A stretch of 64,000 bases of DNA, taken from the NCBI GenBank assembly GCA_963715575.1, contig OY970250.1:1054001-1118000 (forward strand). Direction: 5' to 3'. This stretch comes from AC-32 sp963715575 (GTDB taxonomy: Bacteria > Actinomycetota > Thermoleophilia > Gaiellales > Gaiellaceae). Below the pieces are notes generated by a model, which was not told where the DNA came from, ran no database searches, and saw nothing but the letters and a program-made list of their open reading frames with translations. A program made the translations under genes and the position numbers. This document shows positions 9,201 through 16,149 of the stretch, piece after piece (positions within the stretch are counted from its first letter, which is position 1; every line of letters starts with the position of its first letter).

Positions 9201-9547
9201 GGGTGGCGGCCAACCTGACCTGCGACGGCTCGATCGCGGACGGCTGGAACCTGCTGCTCTCCGCGCCGTCCGACTCGTTCCCGGGCGTGAACCCGCGGCC
9301 GGGCACGCAGGACGAGTCGTTGCGCTACTTCGCCGCGCCTCATCAGCTCCTCGCCACGCACGTCAAGTTCGTGGTGACCAACAACCAGTGCACCGGTCAG
9401 CCGTCGTTCCATGGCGACCAGGACCTGGATCCGGCCAACAACGCCGAGTGCCAGACCGGCATCCGGCGCAGTGAGGCGCACACTGCCGAGGTCGAGGTGT
9501 TCGGCTCCAAGCCGACCATCGACGGCGTGCTCGCAAGCGCCGGGTAG
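6269..9547 (+). CDS. Secreted M36 (fungalysin-type) zinc metalloprotease
   Basis: This is a 1092-residue exported protease. A basic start and hydrophobic core (about 14-35) form the signal peptide. An FTP-like propeptide (about 50-270, 'SWLAAHKQAFGLS', 'DSYRVIVDAATGRLLLRQSQ') precedes the catalytic domain. The zinc motif HEFGH is at 544-548, and the third ligand is probably Glu572 in GEAFGDF, as in family M36. About 300 residues of C-terminal domain follow ('TVNFFADSKDGSAVPVNAK'). It should degrade extracellular protein. The ATG follows AGGGAGGGGAGAGC, a strong ribosome site. A 13-bp hairpin follows the gene. Confidence 0.92.
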   Translation: MRRVRVRPPHSRAFKLLLPAALALLALALTPSSFGIVNLDDGTSDQISDFDARAAAAPTAGQLAAASSVHGKVSWTKFGTPAQVFRRGGYLATGLKAPSAEAAARSWLAAHKQAFGLSSVSHLRLMTAGPLRGAPNFHAVTFRQAFGRELSADGVVTVAVLKAKHSWKVLYASSSLTPDAPLRGTRALSPKSAWLRAARAAGIHVNSADASVLGKTADGALGISALGVSGQETVKPIAFGTPRHGALRAYDTVVTKSLQGDQDSYRVIVDAATGRLLLRQSQTFNLADNPTWKGFQMAPPYNPINAYPWNYPSTDTRDTFCWTATAGCTIVVGDATTVYGMGVASKVPWDVQLNSAGVDQGTTQTVGNNVDDARVWSGSHGIYGNPALVRASSATRDYQPAWTNAWYTSQCNPDNVNATINPLGNDIEASAASMFVGHNRMHDFSYYLGFDEGHWNAQQYNNGVTTNDPTPTPGGPTIAAPLANDGLIGNAQSGAASGSRDNANMSTGADGAHPTTNQFVWQPLAGSFYAPCVDGAYDFTVYGHEFGHMIENRMIAKGVGTRQGTHAGAMGEAFGDFDALEAVNALHVAPVPGSDRYTEGAYATGNGYNGIRDFLAGSPIGGEWPAPGRNPDTDPLNYGNFGFDIVGTEVHADGEIWIAVEIDLRDLFLQRYPSSGNAEDIACVRGQQDTNTCPGNRRWIQDYYDSMVIMPRGPTMTQARDAMLAADLGRFGGANQDLIWQGFAMRGFGQNTNTVSNGDANPVPDFSSPMASNATVNFFADSKDGSAVPVNAKIFVGDYEARSTQIADTDPATVNAGTNATANLDNTAPFVPIGAGSLAGKNDRWTYYNFVAVAPGYGHVRFRLKRLEAGETRNITIHFPTNYASTTQGGTVITDTPATGTNVTPNNLIDDQEGTSNTQSCTPTATCLVPVNGRWVVLKLGGIPATGVSVNRLGVSAMFSSRFVGLRSFDAYVCREGRVAANLTCDGSIADGWNLLLSAPSDSFPGVNPRPGTQDESLRYFAAPHQLLATHVKFVVTNNQCTGQPSFHGDQDLDPANNAECQTGIRRSEAHTAEVEVFGSKPTIDGVLASAG

Positions 9548-9568
9548 CAGCACCCGCACGATCGTTCG

Positions 9569-9598
9569 GGAGAGGGCCGGCACGCGCCGGCCCTCTCC
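9569..9598 (+). terminator. GC-rich hairpin after the M36 protease gene
   Basis: Perfect 13-bp arms (9569-9581 and 9586-9598) with a four-base ACGC loop sit 21 bases after the stop codon. There is no T-run, so it may be an intrinsic terminator of the GC-rich type or a 3'-end stabilising hairpin. Confidence 0.65.
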
Positions 9599-9609
9599 GT
9601 CTGCGGGGA

Positions 9610-9615
9610 TATGCT
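9610..9615 (+). promoter_or_regulatory. -10 box deciding the start of the YdcZ-like gene
   Basis: TATGCT at 9610-9615 stands 7 bases before a GTG at 9623, the same geometry as other leaderless genes here. The ATG at 9611 lies inside the box and would give 4 extra residues (MLAA). The GTG is therefore preferred. Confidence 0.55.
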
Positions 9616-9622
9616 CGCCGCC

Positions 9623-10063
9623 GTGAACGTCCTCGTCGTCGCCTTCGCCGTGCTCGCCGGAGTGGCCGGCTCCGTCCAGGTCGCGGTCATGTCGAAGCTC
9701 GGCGACCGCGTCGGCACGTTCGGCGCGCTCGCCTGGGCAACCTCGCTCTCGGCACTGCTCGCGCTCGCGTTGCTGCTCGTCGCCCGGCAGGGTTTCGGCG
9801 AGCTCGCCGCCGCCGCGCGTCAGCCACTCTGGCTCTGGAGCGGCGGGGTGATGGGGCTGATCGTCGTGCTGGCAATCACCGTCGCCGGCTCGCGGATCGG
9901 CGTGATCGCGACCGTCTCGGTGCTGCTCGCCGGCCAGTTCGCGGCCGGTGCCGCTATCGACCGCTGGGGCCTGCTCGGCGCCGAGCGGGTCGGCATCGGC
10001 TGGTTGAAGATCTTCGGCATCCTGCTGCTCGGGATCGGCGCCGGGCTGACGTTGAAGCGGTAG
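9623..10063 (+). CDS. DMT-family transporter, YdcZ (DUF606) type
   Basis: This 146-residue protein has five hydrophobic segments. The opening 'VVAFAVLAGVAGSVQVAVMSKLGDRVG' and the ending 'GERVGIGWLKIFGILLLGIGAGLTL'-like tail match YdcZ-type half-size members of the drug/metabolite transporter superfamily. They usually act as dimers; the substrate is unknown. An alternative ATG at 9611 exists. The next gene is another DMT-type exporter, 30 bases downstream. Confidence 0.8.
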   Translation: MNVLVVAFAVLAGVAGSVQVAVMSKLGDRVGTFGALAWATSLSALLALALLLVARQGFGELAAAARQPLWLWSGGVMGLIVVLAITVAGSRIGVIATVSVLLAGQFAAGAAIDRWGLLGAERVGIGWLKIFGILLLGIGAGLTLKR

Positions 10064-10093
10064 CACAGGACGTTTCGCGGTCCTCGCGGCGTT

Positions 10094-11041
10094 GTGTCAG
10101 GCGTGAGCCACCGCGCCCAGATCTGGCTGGCCCTCTGGACCGTCTACATCGTCTGGGGCTCGACCTACCTCGGGATCGAGCTCGCCGGCGAGACGATCCC
10201 CGGACTGTTCGGCGCCGGCGTGCGCTTCACGCTCGTCGGGCTGATCGTCTTCGGCCTCGTGGTCTGGCGGCGCGGGCTCCGTGCCCTCAAGGTGCGCCGG
10301 GCCGAGCTCGCGTCGGCCGCGCTGATCGGGCTGCTGCTGCCCGGTGCGAACTCGATTCTCTTCATCACCGAGCAGAAGGTGCCGATCGGGCTGACCTCGC
10401 TGATCATCGCCTCGGTGCCGCTCTGGGTGCTGCTGTTCCGCCTGGCCGCCGGCGAGCGGCCGGACCGGATCGCCTCGCTCGGGTTGCTTGTCGGCTTCGC
10501 CGGCATCGTCTTGCTAGTGCGCCCCGGCGGCGACTCGGGGCCGCTCGGGTACCTCCTGCTGACGGTCGTCGCCGCGATCTCTTGGGCGCTCGGGTCGTTC
10601 ATCTCGCCGCGCATCTCGGTCCCGCGCGACGCACTCGTGGCGACCGGCTACGAAACGCTTGTCGGCGGCCTCGTGCTGGCGGCGATCGGCCTCGCGACGA
10701 CGTCGCCCTCGGACCTCGACCCGTCCGGCTGGTCGTCGCGATCGATCTTCGGGCTCGTCTACCTGATCCTCGTCGGCTCGGTCGTCGGCTACACGGCCTA
10801 CGCGTGGCTGCTGGGCAACGCGCCGGTCGAGCTGGTCTCGACCTACGCGTACGTGAACCCGGTGATCGCGATCGCGCTCGGCGTGATCGTGCTCGACGAG
10901 ACGGTCACCGCCCGCATCCTCGCCGGGGCGGTGCTGATCCTGATCGCGGTGGCGACCGTCGTGCGGCGCGAGTCAGAGCCCGGCGAGGTCGTCGGGCCGG
11001 ACGGGCACGCGCCCGAGCTCGCGCCCGCTCGCCGCTCGTAG
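10094..11041 (+). CDS. EamA-family (DMT) transporter
   Basis: This 315-residue protein has ten hydrophobic segments arranged as two EamA repeats. Hallmarks are 'WTVYIVWGSTYLGIELA' near the start and 'STYAYVNPVIAIALGVIVLDE' near the end. Members export metabolites or amino acids. The GTG at 10094 is used here; the next GTG at 10103 is equally possible. The last 69 bases, coding for a polar tail (SEPGEVVGPDGHAPEL), overlap the 3' end of the convergent xanthine dehydrogenase gene. Confidence 0.87.
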   Translation: MSGVSHRAQIWLALWTVYIVWGSTYLGIELAGETIPGLFGAGVRFTLVGLIVFGLVVWRRGLRALKVRRAELASAALIGLLLPGANSILFITEQKVPIGLTSLIIASVPLWVLLFRLAAGERPDRIASLGLLVGFAGIVLLVRPGGDSGPLGYLLLTVVAAISWALGSFISPRISVPRDALVATGYETLVGGLVLAAIGLATTSPSDLDPSGWSSRSIFGLVYLILVGSVVGYTAYAWLLGNAPVELVSTYAYVNPVIAIALGVIVLDETVTARILAGAVLILIAVATVVRRESEPGEVVGPDGHAPELAPARRS

Positions 11042-13198
11042 CGCCGACACGACCGCGGCGGTCGAGACGACCGTCGGCGGCTCGCCCACCCCCTTGGCCC
11101 CGTAGGGCGCATCGGGCTCGGGATCCTCGACCAGCTCGGCGTCGATCACGGGCATGTCGAGCGTCGTCGGGATCAGGTAGTCGGTGAAGCTCGCGTTCGT
11201 GATCAGCCCGTCACGCGTCTGGATCTCCTCCATCAGTGCGAGCCCGAGGCCTTGCGCGGTGCCGCCCTCGATCTGGCCGTGGACGGCCTGCGGGTTGATC
11301 GCCTTGCCGACGTCCTGCGCCGCGCCGATCCAGACGACGCGCGAGAGGCCGAGCTCGACGTCCACTTCGGCCACGACCCGCATCGCCGCGCAGATGTAGG
11401 CGACGTGCACGCGGTCGCCGGTCACCTGGCCGGTCTCGGGGTCGAGCGGAAAGGTGCGCGTGTGGTGGTAGGTCCGCTCGAGGTCGACCTCCTGGCCGGT
11501 CGCGCGGAACTCCTCGAGCGCGTCCTGGCAGGCGAGCCGCACGGCGCCCGCGGCCATCCACGTCAGCCGCGACGCGGAGGCCGAGCCGGCCGAGTCGACG
11601 CCGTCGGTCGATCCCGGCGCGAGCACGACCTCGTCCGTGCCCAGCTCGGTGCGCGCGACCTGGAGGATGACCATCGTCACGCCCTGGCCGACCTCGGCCG
11701 CCGCGCAGTGCACCTCGGCGGCGAGCTGCTCGTCCGCCCCGACCCAGAGCCGCACGCGAGCCGAGCATGCGTCGTCGAAGCCCTCCGAGTAGCAGACGTT
11801 CTTGAAGCCGACCGCGAAGCCGACCCCGCGCTGGACGCCCTGGCCTCGGGTCGTGTTGCCGGCGCCGCCGGGGAGCCGGATCGGGTCGCGCGGCAGCTCC
11901 TCCGCCTCGGGCACCTGCAGCGCGGCAGCGCGGCGGATCACCTCGGCGACCGGCAGCGACCCCGCCACCCGCTGACCCGTGGGCAGCGTGTCGCCCGGCC
12001 CGAGCGCGTTCAGCAGCCGCAGCTCGACCGGGTCGATCTCGAGCGCCGCCGCGAGCTTGTCCATCTGCGCCTCGTGCGCGAAGCAGCCCTGGACGGCGCC
12101 GAAGCCGCGCATCGCGCCGCAGGGCGGGTTGTTCGAGTAGACGCAGGTCGACTCGATCAGCGCGTTCTCGACCTGGTAGGGGCCGACCGCGAAGGCGGCC
12201 GCGTTCGAGCAGACGGCCGCGCTGGACGAGGCGTAGGCCCCGCCGTCGAGCAGGATCCGCGCGCGGACGTTGACGAGCTTGCCGTCGCGCGTGGCGCGGT
12301 GCTCCATCCAGATCTTGGCCGGGTGCCGGTGGACGTGGCCGACGAACGACTCCTCGCGCGAGTAGACGATCTTCACCGGCCGGCTCGTGTGCAGCGCGAG
12401 CATCGCGCCGTGCACCTGCATCGAGAGGTCCTCGCGCCCGCCGAAGGCGCCGCCGACCCCGGCCAGGTGGATCCGCACCTGCTCCTTCTCCAGCCCCAGG
12501 CAGGGCGCGACCTGGTCGCGGTCGACGTGCAGCCACTGCGTCGCCACGTAGACGTCGACGCCGCCCTCACCGTCGGGGACCGCGAGCCCCGACTCCGGCC
12601 CGAGGAAGGCCTGGTCCTGGATCCCGAGCTCGTAGACGCCCTCGACGCTCACCTCGCCGGTTGCGTCCGGGTCGCCGTGGCGGATCACGATTGAGCGCAG
12701 CACGTTCGGGCGCGGGTCGTCGCGAAAGCCGTGGCCGGCGCTCGGGTTCTCTTCGTGGATCGGCGGCTGCTCCGTCGAGCGCTCCATGTCGGTCACCGGC
12801 TCGAGCGGCTCGTACTCGACCCGCACCTTCTCGGCCGCCCGCCGCGCCTGCTCGGGATGCTCGGCCGCGACCAGGGCGACCGGTTCGCCGAAGTAGCGCA
12901 CCTTGTCGATCGCCAGCACCGGCTGGTCGGGGAACTCGAGCCCGTAGGTCTTCGCGCCCGGCACGTCGGCGTGCGTGAGCACCGCGTGGACGCCGGCCAT
13001 CGCCAGCGCCTCGGAGATGTCGACCTCGACGATCCGCGCGTGCGCGTGCGGGCTGCGGACGGTGTGGCCCCAGAGCATCCCGGCCGCAAACAGGTCGCTC
13101 GCGTAGGCGAACTCGCCGGTCACCTTCGGGATCGCGTCCACGCGCTTGACGACCTGGCCGACGCGGCCGAGCTCGAGCTTGCGAGCGGTCGTGCTCAC
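10973..13198 (-). CDS. Xanthine dehydrogenase, molybdopterin-binding subunit
   Basis: This 741-residue subunit has the molybdenum hydroxylase layout. The hammerhead domain is 'RVDAIPKVTGEFAYASDL'; then come 'GGAFGGREDLSMQ', 'NNPPCGAMRGFGAVQGCFAHE' and 'GAKGVGEPPTVV'. The Glu in GVGEPP matches the catalytic base of xanthine oxidases, and the Glu in GGRE and the Arg in AMRGFG match purine-binding residues. With the two following subunits it should oxidise hypoxanthine and xanthine to urate, consistent with the urate-degrading genes next door. The GTG at 13198 overlaps the upstream TGA by four bases. The 3' end overlaps the convergent EamA gene by 69 bases. Confidence 0.9.
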   Translation of the reverse strand: MSTTARKLELGRVGQVVKRVDAIPKVTGEFAYASDLFAAGMLWGHTVRSPHAHARIVEVDISEALAMAGVHAVLTHADVPGAKTYGLEFPDQPVLAIDKVRYFGEPVALVAAEHPEQARRAAEKVRVEYEPLEPVTDMERSTEQPPIHEENPSAGHGFRDDPRPNVLRSIVIRHGDPDATGEVSVEGVYELGIQDQAFLGPESGLAVPDGEGGVDVYVATQWLHVDRDQVAPCLGLEKEQVRIHLAGVGGAFGGREDLSMQVHGAMLALHTSRPVKIVYSREESFVGHVHRHPAKIWMEHRATRDGKLVNVRARILLDGGAYASSSAAVCSNAAAFAVGPYQVENALIESTCVYSNNPPCGAMRGFGAVQGCFAHEAQMDKLAAALEIDPVELRLLNALGPGDTLPTGQRVAGSLPVAEVIRRAAALQVPEAEELPRDPIRLPGGAGNTTRGQGVQRGVGFAVGFKNVCYSEGFDDACSARVRLWVGADEQLAAEVHCAAAEVGQGVTMVILQVARTELGTDEVVLAPGSTDGVDSAGSASASRLTWMAAGAVRLACQDALEEFRATGQEVDLERTYHHTRTFPLDPETGQVTGDRVHVAYICAAMRVVAEVDVELGLSRVVWIGAAQDVGKAINPQAVHGQIEGGTAQGLGLALMEEIQTRDGLITNASFTDYLIPTTLDMPVIDAELVEDPEPDAPYGAKGVGEPPTVVSTAAVVSALRAASGRELGRVPVRPDDLAGL

Positions 13199-13650
13199 CG
13201 CTCGGCCGCCAGCCTGACCGCGTCGAAGATCTTCGCGTAGCCCGTGCAGCGGCAGAGGTTGCCCGAGAGCGCCTCGCGGATCTCGTCCTCGCTTGGGGCG
13301 GCATTGCGGGCGAGCAGGTCGGCGGTCGCGACGATCAGGCCCGGCGTGCAGAAGCCGCACTGCACCGCGCCGGTCTCGCTGAAGGCCTGCTGCACCGGAT
13401 GGAGCTCGTCGGCCCGACCGAGCCCTTCGACGGTGACGACCTGGTGGCCGTCCGCCTGGGCGGCAAGGACGAGGCAGGCGCACACGAGCGTGCCGTCGAG
13501 CAGCACCGAGCACGAGCCGCACTCGCCCTGCTCGCAGGCGTTCTTCGAGCCCGGCAGGCCGAGCCGCTCGCGCAGCGCGAAGAGCAGGCTCTCGCCTTCC
13601 CAGATCTCGGTCTCCTGCTGCTCGCCGTTGACGTTGAGCGAGATCCTCAT
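13195..13650 (-). CDS. Xanthine dehydrogenase, [2Fe-2S] subunit
   Basis: This 151-residue protein carries both iron-sulfur clusters of the small hydroxylase subunit. A plant-type ferredoxin site is 'CEQGECGSCSVLLDG' with a further Cys in 'LVCACLV', and the C-terminal helical cluster site is 'CGFCTPGL' plus 'LCRCTGY'. It relays electrons from the molybdenum centre to FAD. It overlaps the genes on both sides by four bases, so the three subunits are made from one coupled transcript. Confidence 0.95.
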   Translation of the reverse strand: MRISLNVNGEQQETEIWEGESLLFALRERLGLPGSKNACEQGECGSCSVLLDGTLVCACLVLAAQADGHQVVTVEGLGRADELHPVQQAFSETGAVQCGFCTPGLIVATADLLARNAAPSEDEIREALSGNLCRCTGYAKIFDAVRLAAER

Positions 13651-14426
13651 GCCAGGCTCCGCTCGAGCGCTCGGTCGGTGAGGACACGCAGCGCGTGCCG
13701 ACGGTAGCGGGCCGTGCCGCGGACGTCGTCGATCGGGCTCGCCGCCTCGGCGACCTGCTCGGGGAAGGTGTCGCGCTCGTCGACGGGAGCGGTGACGAGG
13801 CCCGGCACCGGGCCCGCCGAGCCGTAGGAAGCGCGCAGCTCGTCGCCGTCCACGACCAGCGCGAGCGAGACGACCGCGATCACCATCGCGTTGCGCGGCC
13901 CGACCTTCATGAACGTCTGCCTCGGCCCGGGCACCGGGATCCGGACGGCGACGATCAGCTCGTCCGGCTCGAGCGCGTTCCGCTTCGGGCCGACCAGGAA
14001 CTCGACGAGCGGCACCGTGCGCGAGCCGTGCGTCGAGGCGAGCTCCACCTCGGCGCCGTAGACGAGCAGCGGCGGCAGCGCGTCCCCGGCGGGTGAGGCC
14101 GTGCCGAGGTTGCCGCCGATCGTGCCGCGGTTGCGGATCTGCGGGCCGCCGACCGTGCGCGAGGCCTCGGCCAGCGCGAGCAGCGGCTCGGCCAGGCCCA
14201 TCGCCTCGGTGTAGGTCAGCCCGGAGCCGAGCCGCAGCGTCCCGTTCTCGCGCGAGTGGCCGCGCAGCTCGGGCACTTCGTTCAGGTTCAGCAGCGCCGG
14301 CGGCCGCGCGCGATCGAAGTTGAGCTCGACCATCACGTCGGTGCCGCCCTGGATCGGCACGGCGTCGGGCCGATCGGCCTTCAGCACGAGCGCCTCCTCG
14401 AGCGTGCGCGGAGTCAGGACTTCCAC
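13647..14426 (-). CDS. Xanthine dehydrogenase, FAD-binding subunit
   Basis: This 259-residue protein shows the CO-dehydrogenase flavoprotein pattern. 'PIQGGTDVMVELN' binds the FAD pyrophosphate, 'GPQIRNRGTIGGNLGTASPAGD' is the second FAD motif, and a C-terminal CODH_FAD_C domain follows. It is the first gene of the leftward hydroxylase operon. Two GTG codons stand in tandem. The second (14426) is chosen because TAGATT lies exactly 7 bases before it, like other leaderless genes here. Confidence 0.92.
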   Translation of the reverse strand: MEVLTPRTLEEALVLKADRPDAVPIQGGTDVMVELNFDRARPPALLNLNEVPELRGHSRENGTLRLGSGLTYTEAMGLAEPLLALAEASRTVGGPQIRNRGTIGGNLGTASPAGDALPPLLVYGAEVELASTHGSRTVPLVEFLVGPKRNALEPDELIVAVRIPVPGPRQTFMKVGPRNAMVIAVVSLALVVDGDELRASYGSAGPVPGLVTAPVDERDTFPEQVAEAASPIDDVRGTARYRRHALRVLTDRALERSLA

Positions 14427-14433
14427 CACGGCA

Positions 14434-14456
14434 AATCTACTTCGACGCAGTAAGGT
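14434..14456. promoter_or_regulatory. Divergent leaderless promoters between xanthine dehydrogenase and adenine deaminase
   Basis: TAGATT on the minus strand (14434-14439) is 7 bases before the GTG at 14426. TAAGGT on the plus strand (14451-14456) is 7 bases before the ATG at 14464. The boxes are 11 bases apart, so the two halves of the purine cluster fire from one compact bidirectional promoter. No operator palindrome is obvious in the 37-base gap. Confidence 0.6.
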
Positions 14457-14463
14457 CGGTCAC

Positions 14464-16149
14464 ATGCCCGACCTCGCACGACGGCTCGCCGTGGCCCGCG
14501 GCGACGAGCCCGCCGAGCTCGTCGTTCGCGGCGGATGCGTGTTCTCGGTCTTCACGCGCGAGTGGCTGGAGACGGATGTGGCGTTGGTGGACGGCTTCGT
14601 CGCCGGCCTCGGCGACTACGAGGGCGAGGAGGTGCTCGACGCGTCCGGGCGCTTCGTGGTGCCGGGGTTCGTCGACGCGCACATGCACCTCGAGTCCACC
14701 AAGCTGCTCGTGGACGAGTTCGCCCGGCTCGTGCTGCCGCTCGGCACGACCACCGTCGTCGCCGACCCGCACGAGATCGCCAACGTGCTCGGCACCGACG
14801 GCGTGCACTGGCTGCTGGACGTCTGCGGCGACCTGCCGCTGGACGTCTTCTTCATGGCATCGTCCTCCGTGCCGGCGTCCGCGTTCGAGTCGCCGCGACG
14901 GCCGCTCTCGCCCGGCGACCTCGAGGGTCTGCTCCGCCGCCGGCGGGTGATCGGGCTCGCCGAGATGATGAACTTCCCCGGCGTCGTCTCCGGCGACGAG
15001 CACGAGCTCGCGAAGCTGCGGCTGCCCGGGGCCGAGCACGTCGACGGCCACGCGCCGGGCGTGCTCGGCAAGACGCTGAACGCCTACGCCGCGGCCGGGA
15101 TCTACTCCGACCACGAGGCCTCGACACCCGAGGAAGGTCGTGAGCGGCTGCGGGCCGGGATGTGGTTGCTGATCCGCGAGGCCTCCGCTGCGCGCAACCT
15201 CCACGCGCTGCTGCCGCTCGTGCAGGAGCTCGGCACCGAGCGGATCGCCTTCTGCACCGACGACCGCGAGCCCGAGCACATCGCCGAGGACGGGCACGTC
15301 AACTCGATGGTGCGCGACGCGGTCGCGGCCGGGATCGCGCCCGAGGACGCGCTCGTGCTGGCGACCCTGAACCCGGCGACCTGGCACGGCCTGCGCCACC
15401 TCGGCGCGATCGCGCCCGGCTACCAGGCCGACCTGGTCGTGCTGCCCGACCTGGAGTCGTTCGTGCCCGAGACGGTGCTCAAGCGCGGCCGGCCGCTGGG
15501 TGAGATCGAGCGGCCCGAGGTGCCGGACTGGGTCAAGCACACCGTGCGCGTCCGCCACGTCGCGGCGCGCGACTTCACGATTCCCTGGGAAGGCGGGCCG
15601 GCGCGCGTGATCGGCGTGATCCCGGACCAGATCGTGACCGAGGGGCTCGTCGAGGAGCCGCGCGTCGAGGACGGCCACGTCGTCGCCGGAAACGGCCTCG
15701 CGAAGATCGCGGTGGTCGAGCGCCACCTCGGCACCGGCCGCATGGCCGTCGGCCTGGTGCGTGGGTTCGACCTTCGGTCGGGCGCGCTCGCCTCGACCTT
15801 CGCCCACGACGCGCACAACATCGTCGTCGTCGGGATGGAGGACCACGACATGGCCCGCGCGATCGGGCGCCTGACCGAGATTGGCGGCGGCGTGGTGGTC
15901 GTCGAGGACCGCGGCGTGCGCGCCGAGCTGGCGCTGCCGGTCGCGGGCCTGATCTCGGAGGCGCCGCTCGACGAGGTGGTCGCGGCGAGCCGCGGCTGCA
16001 TCGAGGCGGCCGCCAAGCTCGGCTGCATGCTGCCCTCGCCGTTCCAGACGATGTCCTTCCTCGCGCTCTCGGTGATCCCCTCGCTGAAGATCACCGACCG
16101 CGGGCTCGTGGACGTCGACCGCTTCGAGCTGGTGCCGCTCCGGGCGTGA
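14464..16149 (+). CDS. ade: Adenine deaminase
   Basis: This 561-residue amidohydrolase matches bacterial adenine deaminases (EC 3.5.4.2): 'VVPGFVDAHMHLESTKL' (metal His-x-His), 'TTTVVADPHEIANV', 'HAPGVLGKTLNAY', 'SDHEASTPEE', 'FCTDDREPEHI' and a C-terminal part with 'GGGVVVVEDRGV' and 'PLDEVV'. It converts adenine to hypoxanthine, feeding the divergent xanthine dehydrogenase. The ATG at 14464 has a -10-like box 7 bases upstream. Its TGA overlaps the GTG of the next gene. Confidence 0.95.
   Translation: MPDLARRLAVARGDEPAELVVRGGCVFSVFTREWLETDVALVDGFVAGLGDYEGEEVLDASGRFVVPGFVDAHMHLESTKLLVDEFARLVLPLGTTTVVADPHEIANVLGTDGVHWLLDVCGDLPLDVFFMASSSVPASAFESPRRPLSPGDLEGLLRRRRVIGLAEMMNFPGVVSGDEHELAKLRLPGAEHVDGHAPGVLGKTLNAYAAAGIYSDHEASTPEEGRERLRAGMWLLIREASAARNLHALLPLVQELGTERIAFCTDDREPEHIAEDGHVNSMVRDAVAAGIAPEDALVLATLNPATWHGLRHLGAIAPGYQADLVVLPDLESFVPETVLKRGRPLGEIERPEVPDWVKHTVRVRHVAARDFTIPWEGGPARVIGVIPDQIVTEGLVEEPRVEDGHVVAGNGLAKIAVVERHLGTGRMAVGLVRGFDLRSGALASTFAHDAHNIVVVGMEDHDMARAIGRLTEIGGGVVVVEDRGVRAELALPVAGLISEAPLDEVVAASRGCIEAAAKLGCMLPSPFQTMSFLALSVIPSLKITDRGLVDVDRFELVPLRA

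Noticed and set aside
7301..10066. A 921-codon frame on the minus strand opposite the M36 gene
   Set aside because: Composition is a typical antisense shadow; the plus strand has a signal peptide, zinc motif and ribosome site.
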